A stretch of DNA of 64,000 nucleotides from Flavobacteriaceae bacterium (GTDB lineage: Bacteria > Bacteroidota > Bacteroidia > Flavobacteriales > Flavobacteriaceae): the NCBI GenBank assembly GCA_947456955.1, contig CANGTQ010000014.1:1-64000 (forward strand), in the 5' to 3' direction. The translations under genes were made by a program, and so were the position numbers. The notes below the pieces were generated by a model. That model was not told where the DNA came from and ran no database searches. It was given only the letters and a program-made list of their open reading frames with translations. This document shows, one piece after another, positions 29,752 to 38,776 of this stretch (positions are counted from its first letter, which is position 1; the number at the start of each line of letters is the position of its first letter).

Positions 29752-30683
29752 TGAATACTAAAACAAATTCAGAAGAAATATTAGAAGCATTAGAACAAAA
29801 ATTTGATGCTATAAATCAAAAAATCGAAACGCATCTTGAAGGGCTACTTTGGTCAAAGCCAATAACCTATTGGGATTATATTCAAACCGATGCTTTACTG
29901 AATTTGCAAACACAAAGAACTGTTCTTCCTGATGAAATGGTTTTTATTATGTATCATCAAGTAAATGAATTATTATTTAAAATGATACTTTGGGAAATCA
30001 ATCAATTGTGTCATATTGATAAACCAAAAACAGATTTCTTTACCGAAAAACTGAGACGAATCAGCCGCTATTTTGATATGTTAACAACTTCTTTCGATAT
30101 CATGGGTGACGGAATGGAAGTTGAACAATACATGAAATTTAGAAATACACTAACTCCTGCAAGTGGTTTCCAAAGTGCACAATACCGATTTATAGAATTT
30201 TCCTCAACTGATTTAATCAACCTAATTGATTATCGATTCAGAGCTTCTATAGATAGAAACACTCCTTATTCTCACGCATTTGAACATCTGTATTGGCAGG
30301 CTGCTGGGAAAGATCATAAAACCGGAGAAAAATCATTTTTGATTTTAGAATTCGAAAGAAAATATCGTGAAGAGTTTCTTCGCTATATGGAAGAATACAA
30401 TACTATCAATATTTGGCAAAAATTCAAGCAATTGCCTGATGCTGATCAAAAAGATAGAGAACTAGTAAATGCAATGCGTCATTACGATTACACTGTAAAC
30501 GTTACATGGGTAATGGGTCATTTGAATGCCGCCAAAAAATATATAGACAGTGGAAAAGGTTCGGGCGAAGCAACTGGTGGAAGCGATTGGAAAAAATACA
30601 TGCATCCAAAATACCAGCGCAGAATATTTTTCCCGGAATTATGGAGCGAAGAAGAATTAAAAAACTGGGGCGAAGGAGTATAG
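29751..30683 (+). CDS. Tryptophan 2,3-dioxygenase family protein with an altered active site
   Basis: Canonical TDO is a haem enzyme that oxidises L-tryptophan to N-formylkynurenine. This 310-residue protein keeps the fold (FIMYHQVNELLFKMILWEI, FRNTLTPASGFQSAQYRFIE) and the likely proximal haem ligand His257 in WVMGH. The active-site HDE motif, however, reads Pro60-Asp61-Glu62, so the distal histidine is missing, and the C-terminal GTGGSSG loop is replaced by GEATGGSDW. It may have other substrate use or chemistry. It is coupled to the DUF3108 gene by a TAATG overlap and followed 9 bp later by the M23 gene. Confidence 0.85.
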   Translation: MNTKTNSEEILEALEQKFDAINQKIETHLEGLLWSKPITYWDYIQTDALLNLQTQRTVLPDEMVFIMYHQVNELLFKMILWEINQLCHIDKPKTDFFTEKLRRISRYFDMLTTSFDIMGDGMEVEQYMKFRNTLTPASGFQSAQYRFIEFSSTDLINLIDYRFRASIDRNTPYSHAFEHLYWQAAGKDHKTGEKSFLILEFERKYREEFLRYMEEYNTINIWQKFKQLPDADQKDRELVNAMRHYDYTVNVTWVMGHLNAAKKYIDSGKGSGEATGGSDWKKYMHPKYQRRIFFPELWSEEELKNWGEGV

Positions 30684-30692
30684 GTAAGCACG

Positions 30693-31928
30693 ATGTCAAA
30701 AACATTTCAAAAAGTAATTCTGATTTTTCTTCTTTCAATATTTATAATATCTTGTGATAAAACAAATGAAGAAGAAATTATTGTCCAAAAAGCCAAACCA
30801 AAATTGGTCGAATTTGGATTCAAAATACACGATTTTAATATAGTTAATGACACCATAAAATCAGGGGATACTTTTGGAAGTTTGTTAGAAAAACAAAACC
30901 TTGACGGTAGAAAAGTTTATGATATAGTAGCCAAAGTAAAAGACACTTTTGACGTTAGAAGTATCCGCATAGGAAAACCATTTACTATTCTCAGAAGCAA
31001 AGACAGAACCAATAAAATTCAGGTTTTAATTTACCAACCAGACCGATTGAATTTTTATGTGATTGATTTTAGAGATTCTATAGTAGTTTATAAAAAGGCA
31101 AAGCCATTAACTTTTAAAACTCGAACAATTGCAGGCGCATTAAACGGTTCGCTTTCTGAAACACTTCAAAATCTAAAAGTTGATCCTGCTTTAGCCCCAA
31201 GAATAGCAAAAATTTATGCTTGGTCAATAGACTTTTTTAAATTAAAAAAAGGGGATAAGTTCGCTTTAAAGTTTACCGAAAGATATATTAATGATACTAT
31301 TTATGATGGTGTTGATAGTTTAAAATCAGCGTTTTTTGAATACAAAGGCAAGAAAGTCTATGCTTTTCCATTTGCACCCGATGCCAATACCAAAAAGCAG
31401 CAATACTTTGATGAAGAAGGAAAAACATTAAAAAACTTTTTCCTAAAAGCGCCATTGAAATTCGTAAATATTACATCCCGTTTTGCCAAAAACAGATTTC
31501 ATCCGGTTCAATTAATTTGGAAAGCTCATAAAGGAACCGATTATGCTGCACCGACAGGGACACCAATTATGACAACCGCGGCAGGTGTCGTAGAACAAGC
31601 CGGATTCACAACAGGTAATGGGAATTTCGTAAAAGTAAAACACGACAAAACCTATTCAACGCAATATTTGCACATGTCAAAAATATTGGTCAGACGTGGT
31701 CAAAGGGTAACACAAGGTCAAGTTATTGGTAAAGTAGGAAGCACAGGTTTAGCGACTGGGCCACATGTTTGTTATCGTTTTTGGAGAAATGGTGTCCAGG
31801 TTGATGCCTTACGGTTGAATTTACCAACATCTACTCCAATGGATTCAAAATACAGACAAAAATATATGGAATACATGAATCCGCTTAAAAGAGAATTGGA
31901 TAGTGTTTCTGATGCTTTCAAAAAATAA
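30693..31928 (+). CDS. M23-family peptidase lipoprotein
   Basis: Predicted outer-envelope lipoprotein: signal peptide with lipobox IIS-Cys21. A LysM/OapA-like N-terminal part (TIKSGDTFGSLLEKQNLDG; about 45-110) precedes a C-terminal LytM/M23 domain (about 260-385) of cell-wall endopeptidases. Zinc site: His279-x3-Asp283 (HKGTD), YLHMSK, and His358-Val-Cys360 where the family normally has HxH. Cysteine may replace histidine as ligand or catalytic residue. Third gene of the DUF3108 operon. A role in peptidoglycan cross-link cleavage is inferred from the family. Confidence 0.9.
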   Translation: MSKTFQKVILIFLLSIFIISCDKTNEEEIIVQKAKPKLVEFGFKIHDFNIVNDTIKSGDTFGSLLEKQNLDGRKVYDIVAKVKDTFDVRSIRIGKPFTILRSKDRTNKIQVLIYQPDRLNFYVIDFRDSIVVYKKAKPLTFKTRTIAGALNGSLSETLQNLKVDPALAPRIAKIYAWSIDFFKLKKGDKFALKFTERYINDTIYDGVDSLKSAFFEYKGKKVYAFPFAPDANTKKQQYFDEEGKTLKNFFLKAPLKFVNITSRFAKNRFHPVQLIWKAHKGTDYAAPTGTPIMTTAAGVVEQAGFTTGNGNFVKVKHDKTYSTQYLHMSKILVRRGQRVTQGQVIGKVGSTGLATGPHVCYRFWRNGVQVDALRLNLPTSTPMDSKYRQKYMEYMNPLKRELDSVSDAFKK

Positions 31929-31986
31929 TTTTCACAACTATAACGTTAGCGTAAAAGATTCCTAAATTTTATACCAATCATATTTG

Positions 31987-31994
31987 TAAATTTG
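31987..31994 (+). promoter_or_regulatory. -7 promoter element of pgi
   Basis: TAAATTTG matches TAnnTTTG about 108 bp before the pgi ATG. The leader would hold the short palindrome AGCTATAGCT and two GCGAAGC words. Confidence 0.4.
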
Positions 31995-32101
31995 TCATTC
32001 ACACGAGAATGATAAGCCGACACGAAGCTATAGCTGGATTGGCGAAGCAATTGTATGACTCAAGCGAAGCGAATTGAACTAAGTAAAATAAAAATATTAA
32101 A

Positions 32102-33745
32102 ATGGCTTTACCAAATATCAATCCAACCAGCACAAAAGCCTGGGAGAAACTCAATCAGCATTACGCTCAAATTCAGCATATTTCCATGAAGGAAATGTTT
32201 GCCAACGATAAGTCAAGAGCAGCCAAATTCCACATTCAATGGAATGACTTTGTAGTAGATTATTCCAAAAACATAATTAATCAGGAAACGCTAACATTAC
32301 TTAAAGATTTAGCAACTGAAGTAAATTTGAAATCTGCAATTGAAAGCTATTTTTCAGGTGAAAACATTAATCAAACAGAAGATAGAGCTGTACTTCACAC
32401 AGCTTTACGCGCTCCAAAAAACGCAACCGTTTTAGTTGATGGACAAAACGTGCTTCCCGAAATTTTTGAAGTAAAGAACAAAATCAAAAAATTTAGTAAC
32501 GAAGTCATTTCAGGAACAAGAAAAGGATATACCGGAAAAGCATTTACCGATGTTGTTAATATAGGAATTGGCGGTTCAGATTTAGGGCCGGCTATGGTTG
32601 TTGAAGCATTGCAATTTTATAAAAACAATCTGAATGTTCATTTTGTATCCAATGTTGATGGCGATCACGTGAACGAAATCATTAAAAAAATAAATCCCGA
32701 AACCACACTTTTTGTAATCGTTTCGAAAACATTTACTACCCAAGAGACTTTAACCAATTCTGAGACAATCAGAACGTGGTTTCTGAAATCAGCCAAACAA
32801 GAAGATGTAGCCAAACATTTTGTTGCAGTTTCAACTAACATTCATAAAGTTACTGATTTCGGAATTAATCCGGACAATATTTTCCCCATGTGGGATTGGG
32901 TTGGCGGACGATTTTCACTTTGGAGTGCCGTTGGTTTGTCTATAAGTTTGGTCGTTGGATTTGATAATTTCGACAATTTATTAAAAGGCGCCAACGAAAT
33001 GGACGAGCATTTCAAAACAGCCGATTTTGAAGAAAATATTCCCGTAGTTTTAGCTTTACTAAGCATTTGGTATAACAATTTTTTCGGAGCCGAAAGCGAA
33101 GCGTTAATTCCCTATACCCAATATTTACAAAAATTAGCGCCATATCTTCAGCAAGGAATCATGGAAAGCAACGGTAAAAGTGTTGGCCGTGATGGTAAAC
33201 CGGTAAATTATCAAACTGGAACCATTATCTGGGGCGAACCTGGAACAAATTCACAACACGCCTTTTTTCAATTAATACATCAAGGAACAAAATTAATCCC
33301 AACTGATTTTATCGGATTTGTAAAACCATTATATGGAAACCAAGACCATCACAATAAATTAATGTCTAATTTTTTTGCGCAAACAGAAGCTTTGTTAAAC
33401 GGGAAAACAGAAGCACAAGTCAAAACTGAATTTGAAAAACAAAACATCTCCGGAGAAAAAGCAGCTTTCCTGCTGCCATTTAAGGTTTTTAATGGCAATA
33501 AACCAACAAATACTTTGTTAATAGAAAAACTTACGCCAAAAACGTTGGGTTCTTTAATTGCTTTGTATGAGCATAAAATATTTGTTCAGGGAATTATCTG
33601 GAACATTTTCAGTTATGACCAATGGGGCGTTGAGTTAGGGAAACAATTGGCCAATTCAATTTTGGATGAAATTCACAATTCAAAAGTAAAACAACACGAC
33701 AGCTCAACAACCTTTTTACTAAAGCACTTTCTGAAAGATAAATAA
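32102..33745 (+). CDS. pgi: Glucose-6-phosphate isomerase
   Basis: Interconverts glucose 6-phosphate and fructose 6-phosphate in glycolysis and gluconeogenesis. The 547-residue protein carries the PGI signatures: [79 protein letters not shown] and GVELGKQLA. Length matches the bacterial enzyme. Monocistronic, with a terminator directly downstream. Confidence 0.97.
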   Translation: MALPNINPTSTKAWEKLNQHYAQIQHISMKEMFANDKSRAAKFHIQWNDFVVDYSKNIINQETLTLLKDLATEVNLKSAIESYFSGENINQTEDRAVLHTALRAPKNATVLVDGQNVLPEIFEVKNKIKKFSNEVISGTRKGYTGKAFTDVVNIGIGGSDLGPAMVVEALQFYKNNLNVHFVSNVDGDHVNEIIKKINPETTLFVIVSKTFTTQETLTNSETIRTWFLKSAKQEDVAKHFVAVSTNIHKVTDFGINPDNIFPMWDWVGGRFSLWSAVGLSISLVVGFDNFDNLLKGANEMDEHFKTADFEENIPVVLALLSIWYNNFFGAESEALIPYTQYLQKLAPYLQQGIMESNGKSVGRDGKPVNYQTGTIIWGEPGTNSQHAFFQLIHQGTKLIPTDFIGFVKPLYGNQDHHNKLMSNFFAQTEALLNGKTEAQVKTEFEKQNISGEKAAFLLPFKVFNGNKPTNTLLIEKLTPKTLGSLIALYEHKIFVQGIIWNIFSYDQWGVELGKQLANSILDEIHNSKVKQHDSSTTFLLKHFLKDK

Positions 33746-33751
33746 TTATCA

Positions 33752-33785
33752 AAACGGTCTCGTTATTAATAAAGAGACCATTTTT
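33752..33785 (+). terminator. Intrinsic terminator of pgi
   Basis: Stem GGTCTC / GAGACC with a 12-nt AT-rich loop and a following T run. Confidence 0.8.
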
Positions 33786-33799
33786 ATGCCTTTTTTTGT

Positions 33800-33807
33800 T
33801 ATATTTG
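33800..33807 (+). promoter_or_regulatory. -7 promoter element of the small membrane protein gene
   Basis: TATATTTG, an exact match, 20 bp before the ATG at 33828. An upstream in-frame ATG at 33786 lies in the terminator T run before this promoter and cannot be transcribed from it. Confidence 0.55.
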
Positions 33808-33827
33808 TTACTCTAAAAAATAAAAAA

Positions 33828-34250
33828 ATGTACCCTTTTGTTAAAAATTTCCATTCAGGTTGGGCTTATGTAGCCCTACTATTATTAGTTTTCGCAGTAG
33901 TAAATTCATTTTTAGGAAAATCTTCAAAAAAAGAATTCACAGCCAAAGACAGAAAAATTGCTCTATTTGGACTCATAGCTACTCATATACAATTAGTAGT
34001 TGCTTTGATTTTATATTTTAAATCACCATTAGGCTCTGACTCGATTGGTCAAATGGCAGAATCAGATGTAAGATTAACATGGTTGGAACATCCAATAATA
34101 AATATTTTAGCGATTGTTTTAATAACTATCGGTTGGTCAAAACATAAAAAAGCAACTACTGGCAAAGCAAAATTTAATTGTATTTTTTTATTCTACGGTC
34201 TAGGATTGCTGTTAATTTTAAGCCGAATTCCATGGAAATTGTGGTTTTAA
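33828..34250 (+). CDS. Conserved four-helix membrane protein
   Basis: A 140-residue protein with four predicted membrane helices (NFHSGWAYVALLLLVFAVVN; IALFGLIATHIQLVVALILYF; HPIINILAIVLITIGW; NCIFLFYGLGLLLILS). Two histidines in or near helices (FHSGW, ATHIQ) and EHP recall small cytochrome b-like proteins, and I recall similar flavobacterial proteins labelled cytochrome B, but haem binding is not shown. The start at 33828 follows its promoter. Flanked by terminators on both sides, so a single-gene unit. Confidence 0.75.
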   Translation: MYPFVKNFHSGWAYVALLLLVFAVVNSFLGKSSKKEFTAKDRKIALFGLIATHIQLVVALILYFKSPLGSDSIGQMAESDVRLTWLEHPIINILAIVLITIGWSKHKKATTGKAKFNCIFLFYGLGLLLILSRIPWKLWF

Positions 34251-34262
34251 AAAGTAAAAACT

Positions 34263-34286
34263 AAAAGTCCTTTTCAGGACTTTTTT
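34263..34286 (+). terminator. Intrinsic terminator of the small membrane protein gene
   Basis: Stem AAAAGTCC / GGACTTTT with a TTTTCA loop and further T. Confidence 0.85.
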
Positions 34287-34335
34287 CATCAAGGTGCACT
34301 TTTTGTAATTTAGCCCTCAAATTAAAATACTACTT

Positions 34336-34875
34336 ATGAATAATAAGATATTTATACTGTTTTTTATACTGTTTACTTCTTTATTTACAAGTATTTCAGC
34401 CCAAAAAAAGCATAACAAAAAAGCTAAAAGCAAGGCCAAAACATTCAAAATTACTGAACCAAAAGAGCAGGAAAAAGTTGTCGCAGCGGTAAAAGTTGAC
34501 ACCTTTAAATTTAAAACAATTTTAGGTATTGATTCTTTAGACCTTTACCATGCCAATTCAAAGTTTAGGTTATTCAAGAAAAATGCTCACGCTTCTTATT
34601 ACCACAAGAAATTCAACGGAAGACGAACAGCAAGCGGGAAAAAATTTGACAACAACGGATATACGGCAGCACACAAAAAGTTGCCTTTTGGCACAAAACT
34701 AAAAGTAACCAATGAAGCCAATGGGAAATCGGTGATAGTTGAGGTTACAGACCGCGGGCCATTTTCAAAAGCACGTGAAATAGATTTAAGCAGAAGAGCT
34801 TTTATGGAAATTACCTCAAATAAAAATTCGGGAGTTACTATTGTAACTATAGAAGAAGTGATAGAACCAAATTAA
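34336..34875 (+). CDS. RlpA-family septal ring lytic transglycosylase-like protein
   Basis: Exported protein of 179 residues (signal peptide MNNKIFILFFILFTSLFTSISAQ) with a Lys-rich linker and a C-terminal double-psi beta-barrel: ASYYHKKFNGRRTASGKKFD, AAHKKLPFGTKLKVTN, VEVTDRGPF, REIDLSRRAF. RlpA proteins cleave glycan strands lacking peptide stems in some bacteria; the SPOR domain often found at the C-terminus is absent here. The stop codon directly abuts that of the convergent CYTH gene. Confidence 0.9.
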   Translation: MNNKIFILFFILFTSLFTSISAQKKHNKKAKSKAKTFKITEPKEQEKVVAAVKVDTFKFKTILGIDSLDLYHANSKFRLFKKNAHASYYHKKFNGRRTASGKKFDNNGYTAAHKKLPFGTKLKVTNEANGKSVIVEVTDRGPFSKAREIDLSRRAFMEITSNKNSGVTIVTIEEVIEPN

Positions 34876-35343
34876 TTACCAGGTTCTAAAAGGGTTTACA
34901 CTCAAATAAGCATTATAAAAACGTTCGTCATTAGTTACTTCTTTTCCAAGCCAGCTTGGTTTTTCAAAAGCTTCATCTTCAGATTGCAATTCGATTTCAG
35001 CAACAATCAAGCCCATATTATCGCCTACAAAAACATCAACTTCGTAAATATGATTTCCTACCATTACTTCATGACGAGTTTTATCAATAATACCGTTTTC
35101 ACAGATAGTCAATAATTTTTCAGCATCTTGTAACGGAATTTCTGTTTCCCATTCCAATCGCGTTGTCCCGGTTGCATTTCCTTTTCCTTTAATGGTCAAA
35201 AACCCCTTATTTTCTTTAATTCGGATACGAACCGTTCGCTCCGGATTGGAATTTAAATAGGCCTGAACAATCCTTTTTTTAGCAAAAGTCTCATTTATAA
35301 AATCATTCGAAACCACTAAAAATTTACGTTCTATTTCTATCAT
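34876..35343 (-). CDS. CYTH-domain protein (triphosphate tunnel enzyme)
   Basis: The 155 residues begin MIEIERKFLV with the ExExK signature and continue with alternating charged strands (RTVRIRIKENKGFLTIKGKG; RLEWETEIP; IYEVDVFVGDNMGLIVAEIEL) that form the triphosphate tunnel. Members hydrolyse inorganic triphosphate, thiamine triphosphate or act as class IV adenylyl cyclases; this size and sequence fit the bacterial triphosphatase-like group, but substrate is unknown. Divergent from dinB by 68 bp. Confidence 0.9.
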   Translation of the reverse strand: MIEIERKFLVVSNDFINETFAKKRIVQAYLNSNPERTVRIRIKENKGFLTIKGKGNATGTTRLEWETEIPLQDAEKLLTICENGIIDKTRHEVMVGNHIYEVDVFVGDNMGLIVAEIELQSEDEAFEKPSWLGKEVTNDERFYNAYLSVNPFRTW

Positions 35344-35399
35344 TTTTTGAATTTATTCTGAATAGCCTCCGGTTTTAACCCGACGCAATAAATATATTA

Positions 35400-35407
35400 T
35401 AAATTTG
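35400..35407 (+). promoter_or_regulatory. -7 promoter element of dinB, leaderless geometry
   Basis: TAAATTTG ends only four bases before the dinB ATG (TGAT between). With the usual distance to the start site, transcription would begin at or next to the A of the ATG. Confidence 0.5.
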
Positions 35408-35411
35408 TGAT

Positions 35412-36494
35412 ATGGCTGACCCAATTTCATACAGAAAAATTATTCATATCGACATGGATGCTTTCTATGCTTCTGTCGAGCAGATGGATAATCCTGAATT
35501 GAAAGGAAAGCCTTTAGCTGTTGGCGGAAGCGAAACACGAGGCGTAGTTTCAGCAGCAAGTTATGAAGCACGAAAGTTTGGTGTAAAGAGTGCCATGAGC
35601 GGCGTTCAGGCGAAAAGAAATTGTCCCGATTTGATTTTTGTTCGTCCCAGATTTGACCGCTATAAAGAAATCTCAAAACAAATCCTTCAATTATTTTACG
35701 ACTACACCGATTTGGTTGAACCCTTATCTTTAGACGAAGCGTATCTCGACGTTACCCAAAACAAAAAAGGAAATCCAAGCGCCTCATTAATCGCTCAGGA
35801 AATTAGAAAGCGGATATTTGAAGAAGTTGGAATTACAGCTTCTGCCGGAATTTCGGTAAATAAATTTGTTGCAAAAGTCGCGAGCGATTACAATAAACCC
35901 AACGGACAAAAAGCAGTTACTCCGGAAGAAGTGGAATTCTTTTTGGAAAACTTGGACATCAAAAAATTCTATGGAGTTGGTAAGGTAACAGCAGACAGAA
36001 TGTATCATTTGGGAATTTTTACAGGAAAAGATTTGAAATCAAAATCGGCAGAATTTTTAGAAGAGCACTTCAATAAAAGTGGTTTGTATTATTACAACAT
36101 TGTTCGCGGCATTCACAACAGCGAAGTGAAGCCCAATAGAATTACAAAATCGGTTGCAGCGGAACATACCTTTAACGAAAACCTGACTTCCGAAATATTC
36201 ATGATAGAAAAATTGGAACGCATCGCTTCGGAATTGGAAAATCGCTTGAAGAAATATAATATTTCAGGGAAAACCATTACACTCAAAATTAAATACAGCG
36301 ATTTTACGACACAAACACGAAGCAAAACATTGCCTTATTTCATTTCCGATAAAGGATTGCTTTTAGAGACCGCTAAAGAGCTGCTCTTTCAGGAACGAAT
36401 GAAAGAATCAGTGCGTCTGCTCGGGATATCTTTAAACAATTTAAATACCGAAATCAAAAAAACGGTTGTGGTTCAGTTAAGGTTTGAATTTTAG
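35412..36494 (+). CDS. dinB: DNA polymerase IV (Y family)
   Basis: Error-prone translesion polymerase. The 360-residue protein has the palm motif IIHIDMDAFYASVEQ (Asp14, Asp16), LSLDEAYLDVT with catalytic Asp108-Glu109, the AGISVNKFVAKVASDYNKPNG fingers/palm segment, helix-hairpin-helix KFYGVGKVTADRMYHLGI and the little-finger domain. Length is standard; the C-terminal beta-clamp motif is not obvious beyond VVVQLRFEF. The homology begins at residue 8, so the ATG at 35412 is a natural start; the promoter position implies little or no 5' leader. Confidence 0.96.
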   Translation: MADPISYRKIIHIDMDAFYASVEQMDNPELKGKPLAVGGSETRGVVSAASYEARKFGVKSAMSGVQAKRNCPDLIFVRPRFDRYKEISKQILQLFYDYTDLVEPLSLDEAYLDVTQNKKGNPSASLIAQEIRKRIFEEVGITASAGISVNKFVAKVASDYNKPNGQKAVTPEEVEFFLENLDIKKFYGVGKVTADRMYHLGIFTGKDLKSKSAEFLEEHFNKSGLYYYNIVRGIHNSEVKPNRITKSVAAEHTFNENLTSEIFMIEKLERIASELENRLKKYNISGKTITLKIKYSDFTTQTRSKTLPYFISDKGLLLETAKELLFQERMKESVRLLGISLNNLNTEIKKTVVVQLRFEF

Positions 36495-36498
36495 CCAT

Positions 36499-36529
36499 AA
36501 AAAAAACCGCCTCAAGCGAGACGGTTTCT
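36499..36529 (-). terminator. Intrinsic terminator of the BI-1 family gene
   Basis: Minus-strand stem AAACCGTCTC / GAGGCGGTTT around GCTT, followed by eight T; it may also slow transcription coming from dinB. Confidence 0.85.
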
Positions 36530-36549
36530 AAATATTTAGAATGCAAAGA

Positions 36550-37308
36550 TTATTTTCTATTAAGTTTAGAAAGCAATCGTAAGAACTCGATATACAACCA
36601 AACTAGTGTAATCATTAATCCCATTGCGCCATACCATTCCATGTATTTTGGCATTTTTTGCTGTACCCCTTTTTCAATTTGGTCAAAATCTAAGAATAAA
36701 TTTAACGCTGCGATAACAATTACAAAAGCACTAATTCCAATACTAAACATCGAATTTCCATGATGAACCGGTTGGAAACTTGTGAACATTGATAACAACC
36801 ATGAAATCAAATAATAGGTTGCAATAGCAAGTGTAGATGCTATAACTACCGATTTAAATCGCTCAGTGACTTTTACAATTTCATATTTATAAAGTCCAAA
36901 ACAAACCATAAAGGTTACAAAAGTGCAACTTACCGCTTGTATCACAATTCCTGGATACATTGTTTCGAAAATGGCTGAAAGACCACCAATAAAAAGACCT
37001 TCAAAAATAGCATAACCAGGCGCTAAATATCCTGAGGATTGTGGTCTGAAAGTAGCTACTAGTACTAAAATAAAACCTACAATAGCACCGCCGAAAATAA
37101 ATGTCATTGGTGGTTGACCATTAAAAGTCATTGTCCAAGTTATTGCTGCGCTTGCAATTAATAAAATCAACATTAGGAAACTTTTATTAATAGTACCCGA
37201 AACTGTCATTGTTTCATTACGATCAATAACTGTAGCCTCATGAAATTCAGCTGCAGCTGATGTGTTTGTAAAAGTTTTGTTTTTAAAAAACGGGTTGTTT
37301 GAATTCAT
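36550..37308 (-). CDS. Bax inhibitor-1/YccA family membrane protein
   Basis: Inner membrane protein of 252 residues with seven predicted helices after a 50-residue cytoplasmic N-terminus. Typical of the family are GGAIVGFILVLVATFRP, GYAIFEGLFIGGLSAIFE and DFDQIEKGVQQKMPKYMEWYGAMGLMITLVWLYIEFLRLL (shown in part), which includes the di-aspartyl-type pH sensor region of BI-1/BsYetJ calcium-leak proteins. Ion leak activity is known for a few members only. The gene sits downstream of pyk on the same strand with its own terminator. Confidence 0.9.
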   Translation of the reverse strand: MNSNNPFFKNKTFTNTSAAAEFHEATVIDRNETMTVSGTINKSFLMLILLIASAAITWTMTFNGQPPMTFIFGGAIVGFILVLVATFRPQSSGYLAPGYAIFEGLFIGGLSAIFETMYPGIVIQAVSCTFVTFMVCFGLYKYEIVKVTERFKSVVIASTLAIATYYLISWLLSMFTSFQPVHHGNSMFSIGISAFVIVIAALNLFLDFDQIEKGVQQKMPKYMEWYGAMGLMITLVWLYIEFLRLLSKLNRK

Positions 37309-37340
37309 AATTTTTAGTTTTAAAATGTAAAAGTAGTAAA

Positions 37341-38771
37341 TTATTCTATTTCTGAAACTCTCAAGGTGTTTACCATTCCTTTATCAGCAACCGGCATGGC
37401 GGCAAGATTGATAAGCATATCCCCTTTTTTTACGTATCCTTTTTCTTTGGCTATATCATTTACATCGCCAACGGTATCATCGGTGCTTACAAATTTGTCA
37501 TAATAAAAAGCGTTAACACCCCAAAGCAAACTTAATTGAGTCAAAATCCTTTTGTTTGAAGTATAAACCAAAATATGTGATTTAGGTCTCCAAGCCGAAA
37601 TTTGAAAAGCAGTATAACCACTATTAGTTAGTGTTGAAATTGCTTTTGCATTAATCTCATTGGCCATAATAGCAGCATGATAACAAATCGATTTTGTGAT
37701 ATAACGCTTGGTTCTAACGTGAGGTGGATTTTGAGGAACAATAATTAATGGCGAATCTTCAACAGCTTCAATGATTTGACTCATTTTTTCAATTACTTCT
37801 ACAGGATAATTTCCAACCGAAGTTTCTCCCGAAAGCATTACCGCATCGGCGCCATCCATAACTGAATTCGCTACGTCATTTACTTCGGCACGCGTTGGGG
37901 TTAAACTGGTAATCATGGTTTCCATCATTTGTGTAGCCACAATTACTGGGATTCTTGCAGTTTTTGCTCTGTGAATTAATTTTTTTTGAATTAACGGAAC
38001 CTCATGTGCTGGAATTTCAACCCCTAAATCGCCACGAGCTACCATTAATCCATCACAATAAGCAACAATTTTATCAATGTTTTCAACTGCTTCTGGTTTT
38101 TCAATTTTGGCAATAATCGGAATTTTATAAGACGAATGCTTGGTTATTAAATCTTGCAATTCTTCTAAATCTTTTGGTGTTCTAACAAATGAAAGTGCAA
38201 TCCAATCTACTTCTTGTTCTATGGCAAACAGCGCATCTTTAATATCTTTTTTGGTCAAAGCAGGCAAAGAAACTTTAGTGTTTGGAAGATTTACTCCTTT
38301 CTTAGATTTTAAAGGTCCACCCTGAATTACTTTACAAACAACTTCTGTTGTTCCATTAGTTTCCAATGCTTCAAACATCAATTTTCCATCATCTAACAGA
38401 ATTTTTTCTCCTGGATTTACATCTCTGGGAAATTCTTTATAGTTCATGTAAACTCTTTCGGCTGTGCCCGGAATATCTTCAGCAGTTTGAAAAGTGATAA
38501 TATCGCCAGGGTTCACAACCACATCTTCTTTCATCACACCAACGCGAAGTTTTGGACCTTGTAAATCGGCCAAAATAGCCGTTGCATAACCAAACTCATC
38601 ATTCAAACCTCTTATGATATCAATTCTTTCTTTTACATCAGTGTAATCAGCATGAGAAAAATTAATACGAAAAACGTTTACTCCGGCGTCAATCATTTTC
38701 TTAATTACTTCCTTAGAACTACATGCAGGACCAAGCGTGGCAACAATTTTGGTTTTTTTTCTAGTTGGCAT
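37341..38771 (-). CDS. pyk: Pyruvate kinase
   Basis: Final glycolytic step: phosphoenolpyruvate and ADP to pyruvate and ATP. The 476-residue protein has KIVATLGPACSS, VFRINFSHAD, the catalytic IIAKIEKPEAVENI, GLMVARGDLGVEIP, VIVATQMMETMI and PTRAEVNDVANSVMDGADAVMLSGETSVGNYP (shown as a run of recognised motifs), plus the C-terminal allosteric domain. It starts 5 bp after the IPExxxVDY gene stop, so the pair is one operon. Confidence 0.97.
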   Translation of the reverse strand: MPTRKKTKIVATLGPACSSKEVIKKMIDAGVNVFRINFSHADYTDVKERIDIIRGLNDEFGYATAILADLQGPKLRVGVMKEDVVVNPGDIITFQTAEDIPGTAERVYMNYKEFPRDVNPGEKILLDDGKLMFEALETNGTTEVVCKVIQGGPLKSKKGVNLPNTKVSLPALTKKDIKDALFAIEQEVDWIALSFVRTPKDLEELQDLITKHSSYKIPIIAKIEKPEAVENIDKIVAYCDGLMVARGDLGVEIPAHEVPLIQKKLIHRAKTARIPVIVATQMMETMITSLTPTRAEVNDVANSVMDGADAVMLSGETSVGNYPVEVIEKMSQIIEAVEDSPLIIVPQNPPHVRTKRYITKSICYHAAIMANEINAKAISTLTNSGYTAFQISAWRPKSHILVYTSNKRILTQLSLLWGVNAFYYDKFVSTDDTVGDVNDIAKEKGYVKKGDMLINLAAMPVADKGMVNTLRVSEIE

Positions 38772-38776
38772 TATAC

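Noticed and set aside
33786..33827. 14-codon N-terminal extension of the small membrane protein
   Set aside because: The ATG lies in the T run of the pgi terminator and upstream of the gene's own promoter.
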